Positions 1 to 8,531 of a stretch of DNA of 64,000 nucleotides are shown one piece after another. A program made the position numbers and the translations under genes. The notes beneath the pieces are model-generated. The model searched no databases. It was not told where the DNA came from and saw only the letters and a program-made list of their open reading frames with translations. This DNA comes from Cellvibrio sp. UBA7661 (GTDB lineage Bacteria; Pseudomonadota; Gammaproteobacteria; Pseudomonadales; Cellvibrionaceae): assembly GCA_002483365.1 (NCBI GenBank), contig DLHT01000015.1, positions 126,132-190,131 on the forward strand, given 5' to 3'. Each line of letters starts with the position of its first letter. Position 1 is the stretch's first letter.

Positions 1-578
1 TGCTCCAGACTATAAATTTTATAGGTATCTGCATCTTCAGGAGACAACTGCTGCAAGCGCTGTAAATACTCGGTACCTTTTTTAGTTGACCCTCCGGCAA
101 TAGAGGGCGCACTCAGATAAAAGCGTGCCGCAGCGGCTAAAGCCTCTATATTGTTGGCATCTATCTGTAATGCTGCCTCATATTGAGCAGCACATTTTTT
201 CGCTAATTTCAGCGCAGTAAAAATCGATGCACCTTGCGCTTGATTGCAATACACATCGCCAGAAATTTTCACTTCTTCCGCAGAATTAGGGCCAATAGCC
301 AAAGCTTGCTCAACGTAATTTACTGCCAATTCCGTATCACCGCGCATAATGGCGATCCTGCCCAGAAACATAAGCGACTCATTTTTACTTGCTGCGGTTT
401 TCGTATGATCTAAAAAAAACTGCTCAGCATCGTCATAACGCCCTTCAAGATAAGCATGAACTCCGGCATTGGTATTTTCTGCCTCTGCATCAACAACAGA
501 CGATGAATCCGCCGCAGCTACCATTGCCGAGAACAAAAAAACGCTTGCGCCAACACTGATTTTTTTATTTAAAAACAT
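1..578 (-). CDS. TPR-repeat exported protein (3' end outside window)
   Basis: This reading frame is open from an ATG at 578 to the left edge, so the C-terminus is missing. The first 23 residues form a signal peptide (lysines, a hydrophobic stretch, then AAA-D), so the protein is probably periplasmic. The rest is helical, with tetratricopeptide-like spacing of small and aromatic residues, for example a block around residues 35-60 containing AYLEGRYDDAEQFF and later ALAIGPNS and ALQIDANNIEAL segments. Three in-frame ATGs lie at 593, 584 and 578. Only 578 has a Shine-Dalgarno (AAGGA, 7 nt upstream), so it was chosen. TPR proteins of this kind are scaffolds, and no specific partner can be named. 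Confidence 0.75.
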   Translation of the reverse strand, partial: MFLNKKISVGASVFLFSAMVAAADSSSVVDAEAENTNAGVHAYLEGRYDDAEQFFLDHTKTAASKNESLMFLGRIAIMRGDTELAVNYVEQALAIGPNSAEEVKISGDVYCNQAQGASIFTALKLAKKCAAQYEAALQIDANNIEALAAAARFYLSAPSIAGGSTKKGTEYLQRLQQLSPEDADTYKIYSLE

Positions 579-660
579 AAACATTTCCTTCATTACATCA
601 ACTCCTCTAACAATAAGTGTCTATTCATTCGCTGTATTCATTCAGCCGTATGTATTCACA

Positions 661-1050
661 CTAACGAAGCTTCGCCATTACATAACGCCAGGGAATAACA
701 AAAGGCGTAAGCACAATACCCATCACACACGCAAACAAAACACCTTTGGCATATTCATCAAGCCCCGTTTGCAGCCACACAGGAAGGGCAAATACCAACA
801 CCCATAAGGTTTTCCACATCAATTCAAACAACAAAATGGGCAACAGCTGTAACGGGTAACGCAGCCCGACAAGCGCCAATAGCGAAAACGCCCCCAACAT
901 GGATTGGATTACCGAATGCGGATCAGTAACGCGCGTTTCCGGAACAATAATCGACGGCCAAATCGTTAACCCCAACCCAACAACTACCAGCAGATACATT
1001 GCCCGCAGCAATATCATCTGCACTTTTGTGACTCCTACAACTTCCGACAT
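661..1050 (-). CDS. small four-helix integral membrane protein, unknown function
   Basis: The 129-residue product has four hydrophobic segments (about residues 10-30, 45-65, 70-95 and 105-122) separated by short loops. This resembles small DoxX/DUF-type inner-membrane proteins, but I do not recognise the family. An upstream in-frame ATG exists at 1080. The ATG at 1050 is preferred because AAGGAG lies 6 nt upstream of it. A perfect inverted repeat at 1095-1118 sits 45 nt upstream of this start and may regulate it. The gene stands alone on its strand. Function cannot be inferred from the sequence. Confidence 0.7.
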   Translation of the reverse strand: MSEVVGVTKVQMILLRAMYLLVVVGLGLTIWPSIIVPETRVTDPHSVIQSMLGAFSLLALVGLRYPLQLLPILLFELMWKTLWVLVFALPVWLQTGLDEYAKGVLFACVMGIVLTPFVIPWRYVMAKLR

Positions 1051-1094
1051 ATCCCACTCCTTATGATGATTAGCCCACACATTTCACATCCATA

Positions 1095-1118
1095 GGTGTT
1101 ATACACAAATATAACACC
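1095..1118. promoter_or_regulatory. perfect inverted repeat, possible operator
   Basis: GGTGTTATA and TATAACACC are perfect 9-bp arms around a 6-bp AT-rich spacer. The dyad lies upstream of the membrane-protein gene that starts at 1050. Size and symmetry fit a dimeric repressor site. There is no T-tract, so it is not a terminator. The cognate regulator is unknown. Confidence 0.5.
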
Positions 1119-1270
1119 ATAACAGATTAAAACAAGCCCGGGCCTCTTCCTGACCGCCACAGATTCATACAAAAGTTTGCGGCCAGGTTTTAATCCGTCG
1201 TGCACCTGACTATGCTATGTAGAATATGAGGCCAGCCTGTTGAGCTTGGCCGTTCTGATGGATGTAGATT

Positions 1271-2584
1271 ATGAATTCCCCCTCCTTCCCTACCCTGGGC
1301 AAATATATTGATCTGCTGGTTGATGCTATTTGCGTAGTGGATAAACACGGACATTTTCTCTATGTGAGCCCCAGCGCCGAACAGATTTTTGGCTACAGCC
1401 AGATGGAGATGATGGGCAAGCAAATGCTGGAATTGATACACCCTGATGACCGCCAGCGCACGCTTCATACCGTTACCGACATCATGGAAGGAGAACCCCA
1501 GCCGCACTTTGAAAACCGCTACATCCGCAAAGACGGTGAGATAGTGCATATCATGTGGTCGGCACGATGGTCTGAAGCAGACCAGTGCCGTGTAGCTGTC
1601 GCGCGCGATATCACCCGCCGCAAACATGCGGAGAGCCTGCAGCAAGCCGTGTTTGCGATTGCGGAGGCATCCCATAACGCACAAGACTTGAATACCCTCT
1701 TCGCACAAATCCACCGCATTATCAGCGAGCTGTTACCGGCTGATAATTTCGCTATTGCATTACGAGACAAATCTTCTGCTGCGGTCAGCCTTCCTTATTC
1801 ACGCGAGCAAGTGATGTTGGACTTTGGTAAAGACAGTAGCGAAATGAGCAACCAACTCTTAAACAACGTGCTGCATAAAAACGAAGCTTGTCTTTACAAC
1901 GCTATGCATGAGCGCATGGCGCTGCAAAGTTGGCTGGGTGTTCCGCTTAAATCACACTCAGGCGTGCTGGGCGCATTGGTATTAAAAAGTTATTCTGCAC
2001 AACATCATTACAGCGAAAAAAATTTGGAATTATTGCAATTTGTTTCTACCCAAATTGCTGCCGCAGTTGAGCGCAAACAAATGATGGCGCGTCTGGAACA
2101 CCTTGCGCTTTATGACCAACTGACCAAGCTCCCTAACCGCACGTTGTTTTATGATCGAATCAATTCAGCTATGGCGCGCGCCAAACGCCACCACGCCATT
2201 TTTTCATTGCTGTATTTGGACATGGATAAATTCAAAGCAGTTAATGACACTTATGGCCACCTAACAGGCGATGCGCTATTAGAACAAGCTGCGCGCCGTT
2301 TGGAATCCTGCGTGCGTGAATGCGATACCGTAGTCAGGTTTGGTGGCGATGAGTTTGTAATACTGCTGGAAAATTTGGATTATCCGGAACAAAGTATTAC
2401 GGTTGTGCAAAAAATTCAGGATGTGTTTCAAGAAGCATTTAATCTGCAAGGGCAAATGGTACACATCATGCCCAGCATAGGAATTGCACATTATCCATTA
2501 GATGGCGATACCGACCAAACGTTGCTGCGCCATGCCGATAAAGCCATGTACGCAGCAAAGCAAAATACGATTAATGTGCATTGA
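1271..2584 (+). CDS. PAS-GAF-GGDEF diguanylate cyclase
   Basis: The 437-residue cytoplasmic signalling protein probably makes cyclic di-GMP. An N-terminal PAS domain with PAC tail (about residues 10-118, including the HPDDR motif) is followed by a GAF domain (about 125-262) and a GGDEF domain (about 275-435). The active-site motif is intact as GGDEF at 358-362. An RxxD motif (RECD) ends exactly five residues before it, which is the classical inhibitory I-site, so the enzyme is expected to be active and product-inhibited. There is no transmembrane segment and no EAL domain. The signal sensed by PAS/GAF is unknown. The 3' end overlaps the convergent DUF2807 gene by 14 bp. Confidence 0.93.
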   Translation: MNSPSFPTLGKYIDLLVDAICVVDKHGHFLYVSPSAEQIFGYSQMEMMGKQMLELIHPDDRQRTLHTVTDIMEGEPQPHFENRYIRKDGEIVHIMWSARWSEADQCRVAVARDITRRKHAESLQQAVFAIAEASHNAQDLNTLFAQIHRIISELLPADNFAIALRDKSSAAVSLPYSREQVMLDFGKDSSEMSNQLLNNVLHKNEACLYNAMHERMALQSWLGVPLKSHSGVLGALVLKSYSAQHHYSEKNLELLQFVSTQIAAAVERKQMMARLEHLALYDQLTKLPNRTLFYDRINSAMARAKRHHAIFSLLYLDMDKFKAVNDTYGHLTGDALLEQAARRLESCVRECDTVVRFGGDEFVILLENLDYPEQSITVVQKIQDVFQEAFNLQGQMVHIMPSIGIAHYPLDGDTDQTLLRHADKAMYAAKQNTINVH

Positions 2585-3341
2585 CGTGGCTGGCGCCACT
2601 GGAGTTGGTTTTTGCTTTTGGATCGCCGTAGTAATCAATGCTCGATGCTCCGCTTGCCTCTGCAGTCAGTATATCTGTAACGGATGCTTCAACATGCGAT
2701 GCGCCGCTCGCACCTAAATTTGCGTCTTTTGCAGTTAATTTTCTACCGCGGAAATTGCTCGCACCGCTGGCAGTCACTTCCAATGACTGGGTATTCCCCT
2801 CTGCACGTATATCCACGTTTGATGCGCCGGATAAATCAAAATCCTGACGCTTACTGTTGAGTGCGTTCAGTTTTACATTGGCCGCACCCGACAAATCCAC
2901 AACCAATTCCTCTGCATTAAGGCCTGCAAACTCCACATTGCCCGCACCGCTTACACCAAGGCGGAAGATCTCGCCCTGCAAGTCACCGACATTGGCACGT
3001 GCACCACCGGAAATTTCCAGATATTCCAATTTTTTAACACGCAGCACTATGCGCACCGGTTCATTGCTGTGATTAAACCAATTGAAAAATCCCGGCTCCC
3101 CTTTTGCCCACACACTGACGCGCTTTCCGGTTTGATCGACCTTGATACGTTTCATCACCTCGGCTTCTGCCTCGACACGCAAATACTCAGTGCCGCCCTG
3201 GGTAATTTCAACAGAAGTATTTCCGCCGCTGACAAATTCAGAAAAATCTTTTACCGGATAGGTTTTGGCAACGATTTCCGCCTGAACACCGGCAGCAGTG
3301 AGCAGCGCTATAAATGCAAATGATATTGTGCGAATTAACAT
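2571..3341 (-). CDS. exported DUF2807 (head GIN domain) protein
   Basis: A signal peptide (about residues 1-22, ending in VQA) leads into a DUF2807 putative auto-transporter adhesin/head-GIN domain. The second half is a series of short repeats around the motif SGAS/SGAA (seen many times between residues 110 and 256), which in this family builds a right-handed beta-helix. The track-level TTG start four codons upstream was rejected. The ATG at 3341 has GAGG 7 nt before it. Location should be periplasm or outer surface, and the biochemical role is unknown for the family. It lies downstream of another exported-protein gene (3411-4196) on the same strand with a 69-bp gap containing direct repeats. 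Confidence 0.85.
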   Translation of the reverse strand: MLIRTISFAFIALLTAAGVQAEIVAKTYPVKDFSEFVSGGNTSVEITQGGTEYLRVEAEAEVMKRIKVDQTGKRVSVWAKGEPGFFNWFNHSNEPVRIVLRVKKLEYLEISGGARANVGDLQGEIFRLGVSGAGNVEFAGLNAEELVVDLSGAANVKLNALNSKRQDFDLSGASNVDIRAEGNTQSLEVTASGASNFRGRKLTAKDANLGASGASHVEASVTDILTAEASGASSIDYYGDPKAKTNSSGASHVNAH

Positions 3342-3366
3342 GGTAAACCTCAAAAAATATCAACTG

Positions 3367-3406
3367 ATAACGATTAATAAATAACGATTAAATTCACGTT
3401 CGAACG
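3367..3406. repeat. 11-bp direct repeats plus 10-bp palindrome in promoter region
   Basis: ATAACGATTAA occurs twice, starting at 3367 and 3381 (14 bp apart). It is followed by the palindrome CGTTCGAACG at 3397-3406. All lie in the gap between two leftward genes, just upstream of the DUF2807 gene, where a regulatory site would be expected. No known regulator motif was recognised. Confidence 0.35.
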
Positions 3407-3410
3407 AACA

Positions 3411-4196
3411 TTAAATTATGTGTGACTGCGCAGGCGCTTCCACTTGCAAAAGATTGAATTGGTCAACCTGCGGCAACTTCACTTTCAATTGTTCCTCAAC
3501 TACATCCAGTGCGCGGATGGAATCGCACAATGCTGCGCCGCGAGTTTCAAGCAGTGCTGATTTTGCATTCATTTGCTGTTCCATTTGCTGACCAAATTTT
3601 TCCATCCGCACGCCAAATGCCTCCATATCAACACCACTGGCCAATACTTCCCGGCCCAGAGCTAACAACACATCACCCAGTGATTCCTGTACGGATGTTT
3701 CAACAATCCGCTCGACACGCGTTGCAAAATAATCGCCTAACAAATCGGGTGTGTTATCACCTTTGGCATTGAACCTGATGGTATTGTCCGGTGAAAAATA
3801 TTGCTGGACATCGCCCTTCAGTCCATTCAGTTCATCGCGCAATTGCTGCGACACTTTATTGCCGTCACCCAATAAACTATCGATAGCAATGGAAAGTGCT
3901 GTCGCTGCCATATTGATGCCTTCTACAGCAACGCCTTTCACCTGCGGCACCAATGCACGCAGTTGTGATTCATATCGAGCCAATAACACGGTCTGCTCGT
4001 CATCCAACGCAACCGCCACACCATCAACAAGTAGCGTGTGATTGCGGGTAATTTCATAGACTGGCCGCCCTTCTTCCGCAACGCGAATCGCCTCTTTGGA
4101 AATACTCAAATCACCCTGCACATTAATATTGCAACTTTGGCCCGCCTGCACACCGCAAGCCATTGCCAAACACACGCCGGCAATTACGATTTTCAT
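3411..4196 (-). CDS. DUF2884 (YggN-like) periplasmic protein
   Basis: The 261-residue protein starts with a clear signal peptide (residues 1-18, cut after VQA). It matches the DUF2884/YggN family in layout: an early cysteine pair region, a HTLLVDG stretch, a long alpha-helical middle, and a glutamine/methionine-rich segment near 210 before a final CDSIRALD motif. The family is periplasmic and of unknown function. The start has AAGGAG 5 nt upstream. It is followed after 69 bp by the exported DUF2807 gene on the same strand, so the two may be co-transcribed. It is divergent from tex. Confidence 0.8.
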   Translation of the reverse strand: MKIVIAGVCLAMACGVQAGQSCNINVQGDLSISKEAIRVAEEGRPVYEITRNHTLLVDGVAVALDDEQTVLLARYESQLRALVPQVKGVAVEGINMAATALSIAIDSLLGDGNKVSQQLRDELNGLKGDVQQYFSPDNTIRFNAKGDNTPDLLGDYFATRVERIVETSVQESLGDVLLALGREVLASGVDMEAFGVRMEKFGQQMEQQMNAKSALLETRGAALCDSIRALDVVEEQLKVKLPQVDQFNLLQVEAPAQSHII

Positions 4197-4409
4197 ATCT
4201 TCTCCTTCACTTGATTTGTATTGCTGTTTTCGCTAGCTACACCTTAAGACGCAGCAAAACCACAATCAGATTCAGCAGCGTTAAAAATTATCCGCATCTG
4301 ATCATTGCCCTATCTGATTACTGCCCCCCCATAAAGCCTCGCTAAAAACAAGTCTGGAAGTGGCGCGTTATTTGGCGATAATGGTGCCCTTTCCGATTCA
4401 AGCCGCAAC

Positions 4410-6755
4410 ATGAGCCATTTCGTTATGACCAGTTTACCCAGCATTGCCAAACGCATCGCCGATGAATTAAACGTTCAGGAACAACAAGTTAGCGCAGCCG
4501 TAGGGCTACTGGATGAAGGCGCGACCGTGCCCTTTATCTCCCGTTACCGCAAAGAAGTGACCGGTGGGCTGGATGATTCGCAAATGCGTACGCTGGAAGA
4601 GCGCCTGCGCTACCTGCGCGAACTGGAAGAGCGCCGCGCGGCGATCCTGAAATCCATCGGCGAACAAGGCAAACTCACGCCGGAACTGGAACATGAGGTA
4701 TCCATCGCCGATACCAAAAACCGCCTGGAAGATTTGTACCTGCCATATAAGCCCAAGCGCCGCACCAAAGGCCAGATCGCCAAAGAGGCAGGGCTGGAAC
4801 CACTTGCAGAAGCACTGCTGGCCGACCCAACACTCGCCCCCGACGTGGAAGCCGCCAAGTATTTCAACGCTGAGCACAGCATTAATGATGTGAAATCGGC
4901 ACTCGATGGTGCCAAATACATACTGATGGAAAAATTCAGTGAAGATGCGGAATTGCTCGGCCGCCTGCGCCACTTCCTGCATAACGAAGCCACCTTGTCT
5001 GCGCGCGCGGTGCCCGAAAAAGCCAATGACACCTCGCAAGAAGTGCAAAAATTCCGCGATTATTTTGAGCACGATGAAGCGCTCAAATCGGTGCCTTCAC
5101 ATCGCGCACTGGCTATGTTCCGCGGCCGCAATGAAGGCGTACTGAGCATCAGTATTAAAGTGGGCAATGAAGAACAACGCATCGGCCATCCTTGTGAAAC
5201 CATGATCGCCGAACATTGGCAAATTCAGGATAAAGGCCGCGCTGCCGATGGCTGGTTAGCTGAAGTGGTACGCTGGACCTGGCGAGTCAAATTGCTCACC
5301 CATCTGGAAACGGATCTGCTCGGTGAGCTGCGCGAAAAAGCTGAAGAAGAAGCGATAAAAGTATTTGCATCCAATTTAAAAGATTTGTTGCTCGCTGCAC
5401 CTGCAGGCCAAAAAGCCACCATAGGTTTAGACCCGGGCATGCGCACCGGTGTAAAAGTGGCCGTGGTAGATGCAACCGGTAAAGTGCTCGACCACTGCGT
5501 GATGTACCCAACGCCGCCGCTCAATAAAATTGCCGAGTCAGAAGCGATTCTGGTGCATCTGTGCAACAAACATAACGTAGGTTTGATCGCGATTGGTAAC
5601 GGCACTGCATCGCGCGAGACCGAAAAATTTGCCAAAGATGTGCTCAAACGCCATCCGGAAATCAAAGCCAGCGCTGTAATCGTTAGTGAAGCGGGTGCAT
5701 CGGTTTATTCAGCATCAGAATACGCTGCGAAAGAATTTCCGGATTTGGACGTGACGATTCGCGGTGCAATTTCTATTGCGCGCCGCTTGCAAGACCCGCT
5801 CGCTGAATTGGTAAAAATCGATCCAAAATCCATTGGTGTTGGTCAATACCAACACGACGTATCACAATCACAGCTCGCGCGCTCACTGGATGCGGTAGTG
5901 GAAGACTGTGTGAACGCGGTCGGTGTGGAAGTGAATACTGCATCGGCAGCGCTGCTGGCGCGCGTTTCCGGCTTGAACACCACGCTCGCCAATAACATTG
6001 TGGAATTCCGCAACCAAAATGGTGCATTTAATTCACGCACCGCGCTGAAAAAAGTACCGCGTTTTGGTGAAAAAACCTTTGAGCAAGCCGCAGGCTTTTT
6101 GCGTGTTGCCGGCGGCGACAATCCGCTCGACGCTTCAGCAGTCCATCCGGAATCCTATTCGGTTGTAGAAAAAATCGCGCAAAAAAACACTCGCGATATT
6201 AAAGGCTTGATTGGCGATTCATCGTTCCTGCGCAGCTTAAAAGCAGCGGACTACACCGATGAGAAATTTGGTGTCCCGACGGTTACCGATATCATTAAAG
6301 AGTTAGATAAACCCGGCCGCGACCCGCGCCCGGAATTTAAAACAGCGCAATTCCAGGATGGTGTAGAAGAAATTACCGATTTGGTTCCCGGTATGATTTT
6401 GGAAGGCACTGTTACCAACGTCACCAACTTCGGTGCATTTGTGGATATCGGTGTACATCAGGACGGACTGGTGCATATTTCTGCGCTCTCGCACAACTTT
6501 ATTAAAGACCCGCGCGAGGCGGTAAAAGCAGGCGATATCGTCAAAGCGAAAGTAATGGAAGTGGATGTGCCACGTAAACGCATCGCCCTTTCATTGCGTT
6601 TGGATGATACGCCCGGTGAAAAGGTGGAAGGTAAGAAAGGTGGCGAGCGTTCACCATCGCAAAACCAACAACGCGCGGCGCAGAAAAATAATCCTGCACC
6701 GGCCGCAATGGGCAGCATGGGCGCGCTGTTGCAACAGGCGATGAAGAAAAAATAG
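4410..6755 (+). CDS. tex: Tex transcription accessory protein (RNA-binding)
   Basis: The 781-residue protein has the full Tex architecture: an N-terminal helical region with the conserved ATVPFISRYRKEVTGGLDD block (about 30-50), a YqgF/RNase H-like domain (about 335-460, beginning with GLDPGMRTG), helix-hairpin-helix repeats (about 500-570) and an S1 RNA-binding domain (about 655-725). The tail is glutamine/alanine/lysine-rich and low-complexity. Tex binds nucleic acid and affects transcription. Length is normal for the family. Two starts (4410 and 4425) are possible and neither has a good ribosome site, so the first six residues are uncertain. The gene is divergent from the DUF2884 gene. Confidence 0.95.
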   Translation: MSHFVMTSLPSIAKRIADELNVQEQQVSAAVGLLDEGATVPFISRYRKEVTGGLDDSQMRTLEERLRYLRELEERRAAILKSIGEQGKLTPELEHEVSIADTKNRLEDLYLPYKPKRRTKGQIAKEAGLEPLAEALLADPTLAPDVEAAKYFNAEHSINDVKSALDGAKYILMEKFSEDAELLGRLRHFLHNEATLSARAVPEKANDTSQEVQKFRDYFEHDEALKSVPSHRALAMFRGRNEGVLSISIKVGNEEQRIGHPCETMIAEHWQIQDKGRAADGWLAEVVRWTWRVKLLTHLETDLLGELREKAEEEAIKVFASNLKDLLLAAPAGQKATIGLDPGMRTGVKVAVVDATGKVLDHCVMYPTPPLNKIAESEAILVHLCNKHNVGLIAIGNGTASRETEKFAKDVLKRHPEIKASAVIVSEAGASVYSASEYAAKEFPDLDVTIRGAISIARRLQDPLAELVKIDPKSIGVGQYQHDVSQSQLARSLDAVVEDCVNAVGVEVNTASAALLARVSGLNTTLANNIVEFRNQNGAFNSRTALKKVPRFGEKTFEQAAGFLRVAGGDNPLDASAVHPESYSVVEKIAQKNTRDIKGLIGDSSFLRSLKAADYTDEKFGVPTVTDIIKELDKPGRDPRPEFKTAQFQDGVEEITDLVPGMILEGTVTNVTNFGAFVDIGVHQDGLVHISALSHNFIKDPREAVKAGDIVKAKVMEVDVPRKRIALSLRLDDTPGEKVEGKKGGERSPSQNQQRAAQKNNPAPAAMGSMGALLQQAMKKK

Positions 6756-6814
6756 TTAGTTGCCCACAATAGTCACTCCCAAGCTGAGCTTGGTAAATGA
6801 TTAAAAAGGAAGTC

Positions 6815-6839
6815 GCCATCCTCGCGCAGCGAGAATGGC
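6815..6839. terminator. stem-loop after tex, weak terminator candidate
   Basis: GCCATCCTCGC and GCGAGAATGGC pair with one mismatch around a 3-base loop, 60 bp after the tex stop. There is no T-run after the stem, so intrinsic termination is doubtful. It may be a REP-like hairpin or a Rho-associated 3' structure. Confidence 0.3.
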
Positions 6840-6875
6840 GGCAAAGCACGACATTATTGCGATGTAAAAACAATT

Positions 6876-7214
6876 ATGAGTACTTTACCCAACTGCCCCA
6901 AATGCAATTCCGAATACACCTATGAAGACGATGCTAATTTTGTGTGCCCCGAATGCGCACACGAGTGGCCGCAAGCTGCAGTAGCAGATAATGAAGACCA
7001 ACTGATTGTTCGCGATGCCAACGGCAATTTGCTGGCCGATGGTGACAATGCTACAGTCGCAAAAGATTTAAAAATCAAAGGCACTTCATCAGTACTTAAA
7101 GTCGGCACCAAAGTAAAAATTGTCCGCTTGGTGAATGGCGACCATAATCTGGATTGTAAAGTAGATGGTCACGGTGCCATGATGCTGAAATCAGAGTTTG
7201 TCAAAAAGGCTTAG
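6876..7214 (+). CDS. yjdM: YjdM/PhnA-family zinc-ribbon protein
   Basis: The 112-residue protein has an N-terminal zinc ribbon with CxxC pairs at C7/C10 and C24/C27. The PhnA C-terminal domain follows, with the family's VRDANGNLL and GDHNLDCKVDG segments. Older annotation as alkylphosphonate-utilisation protein PhnA comes from gene proximity in Escherichia coli, and no phosphonate genes are present here. The true role is unknown. No strong ribosome site is visible before the ATG. Downstream lies a small anchored protein on the same strand (65-bp gap). Confidence 0.88.
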   Translation: MSTLPNCPKCNSEYTYEDDANFVCPECAHEWPQAAVADNEDQLIVRDANGNLLADGDNATVAKDLKIKGTSSVLKVGTKVKIVRLVNGDHNLDCKVDGHGAMMLKSEFVKKA

Positions 7215-7279
7215 TCACAAAAAAGTGACTTACAAAAGCCACACATACAAGTAAAACCAATTGCATACAGGAGCACGCA

Positions 7280-7822
7280 ATGGAAATTGGTAAAAAAACA
7301 ATCGCAGCCGGAATTGGCTTATTTTTTCTGGGCGGGTTCAGCGTTTATTTAATCATGGCAAACAACTCTGGTGCAGCACCAGCACCAACCGCTACCCATC
7401 AACCCGCGGCCATGCAAGAGGCAATAGAGCAGTTACGCACAAATAATGCCGCCAATGCACCTGAAATAGTTGCACCTGAAACAACCGCAACAGCTTCACA
7501 TGTAGCAACACCGGAAGAAGAGCCAGCTGAACTCACGCACGATGAGTTTTTAGCACAAGCAGAAGCGCGCCGCGAGCAGCGTTTGATCGATGAAGCAGAA
7601 GCAGACCGGCTTGCAAAACTGAGTGCGATTAAAGAAAAAAGCGTGGAGTGCAAATTCTGGAAACAGCAACAAAAAACATCCAGCGCTACCGCCAAAATAG
7701 AAGAAAAAATTATTCAATATTGCACATTGCAAACGAGTAGCGCGGCGCATTCATCAAATAGCACAGAGCACCCAGCTAATAATGCAGATGTGGATCAAAG
7801 CGAAAACAACGGGCAACTGTAA
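7280..7822 (+). CDS. single-pass membrane-anchored hypothetical protein
   Basis: The 180-residue product has one N-terminal membrane helix (about residues 8-26) preceded by lysines, so the rest is probably periplasmic. An Ala/Pro/Thr-rich linker (about 30-85) leads to a charged helical segment (about 90-125, rich in Glu, Arg and Ala). Two cysteines follow about 24 residues apart (in ECKFW and QYCTL) and could form a disulfide. The tail is Asn/Ser-rich. AGGAG precedes the ATG. I do not recognise a family. It could be co-transcribed with yjdM. Confidence 0.7.
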   Translation: MEIGKKTIAAGIGLFFLGGFSVYLIMANNSGAAPAPTATHQPAAMQEAIEQLRTNNAANAPEIVAPETTATASHVATPEEEPAELTHDEFLAQAEARREQRLIDEAEADRLAKLSAIKEKSVECKFWKQQQKTSSATAKIEEKIIQYCTLQTSSAAHSSNSTEHPANNADVDQSENNGQL

Positions 7823-7845
7823 CGCAAAAACCTGAGTGAGGAACT

Positions 7846-7878
7846 GCACTTGGGCGCTTAATAAAAATGCCCAAGTGC
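7846..7878. other. stem-loop between convergent genes
   Basis: Perfect 10-bp arms (GCACTTGGGC/GCCCAAGTGC) around a 13-base AT-rich loop lie between two converging genes. The flank after the stem on the plus strand is an A-run and the minus-strand exit has no T-run, so it lacks a canonical U-tract in either direction. It may still act as a 3' stabiliser or weak terminator. Confidence 0.4.
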
Positions 7879-7890
7879 AAAAAAGCAGAA

Positions 7891-8415
7891 TTAGAAACGG
7901 TAATCGACGTTTATCGAAACACCGCTGAGCTCAACACCTTCTGAGTCACCGTCAAATTTGGCATCGCCATCAAGAACCATCCGGGCTTCCAAATTAAAGT
8001 TCAACTGTGATGTCACAGGAAAGCCAACACCTGCACCATAGGAAAAACCGTTCAGGCTAACAGAATCATCTTCACCTACGTCACCATCCAATTTAACTTG
8101 ACCAAAGGTGTAGCCAAATAACAAATACGTTTTGGCAGTATCGTTAGAGCTTTCTGTGCGGTAATACAAGGATGTGTAAAGCAAATCAAGGCCATCTTCT
8201 GAACCATAACCTAAACGAGCCTCACCACCGACAAAAGGGCTGTGTTTGTATCCACCAAGAATCTCACCGGTGGTCCAATCCAGAGAGCCGCCCTCATCAA
8301 AGCGCATTTTTAAATCTGCAGCGCCTCCACCTACATAAAAACCGCCGGTAGAGTTATCACCCGCAACGGCAACCATTGGTAAACCTAACGCCAAGGCAGC
8401 TAACCACTTTTTCAT
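7891..8415 (-). CDS. small outer-membrane beta-barrel protein
   Basis: The 174-residue product has a signal peptide (residues 1-18, ending AVA). Alternating hydrophobic strands rich in Gly, Tyr and Phe follow, and the chain ends in a C-terminal aromatic (YRF), the usual signal for outer-membrane barrel insertion. Size fits an eight-stranded barrel of the OmpA/OmpW/OprG size class. It lacks a clear OmpA C-terminal domain. Acidic loops such as DGDVGEDDS and DGDAKFDGDSEG may bind cations. AAGGA precedes the ATG. The ligand or role is unknown. Confidence 0.75.
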   Translation of the reverse strand: MKKWLAALALGLPMVAVAGDNSTGGFYVGGGAADLKMRFDEGGSLDWTTGEILGGYKHSPFVGGEARLGYGSEDGLDLLYTSLYYRTESSNDTAKTYLLFGYTFGQVKLDGDVGEDDSVSLNGFSYGAGVGFPVTSQLNFNLEARMVLDGDAKFDGDSEGVELSGVSINVDYRF

Positions 8416-8531
8416 TTTTTGAGTCCTTTAATGGATGTGTGTTGAGGCGATATCGTTGTTATCCACCATCATCGCCCAGTCATGTGCGTGAGCATCATAC
8501 CCAATTTGCCTATAAATTCCAGCCGGAGAGC

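Noticed and set aside
7213..7230. AGTCAC/GTGACT inverted repeat after yjdM
   Set aside because: Only 6-bp arms around an A-run and no T-tract; too weak to call a terminator or operator.
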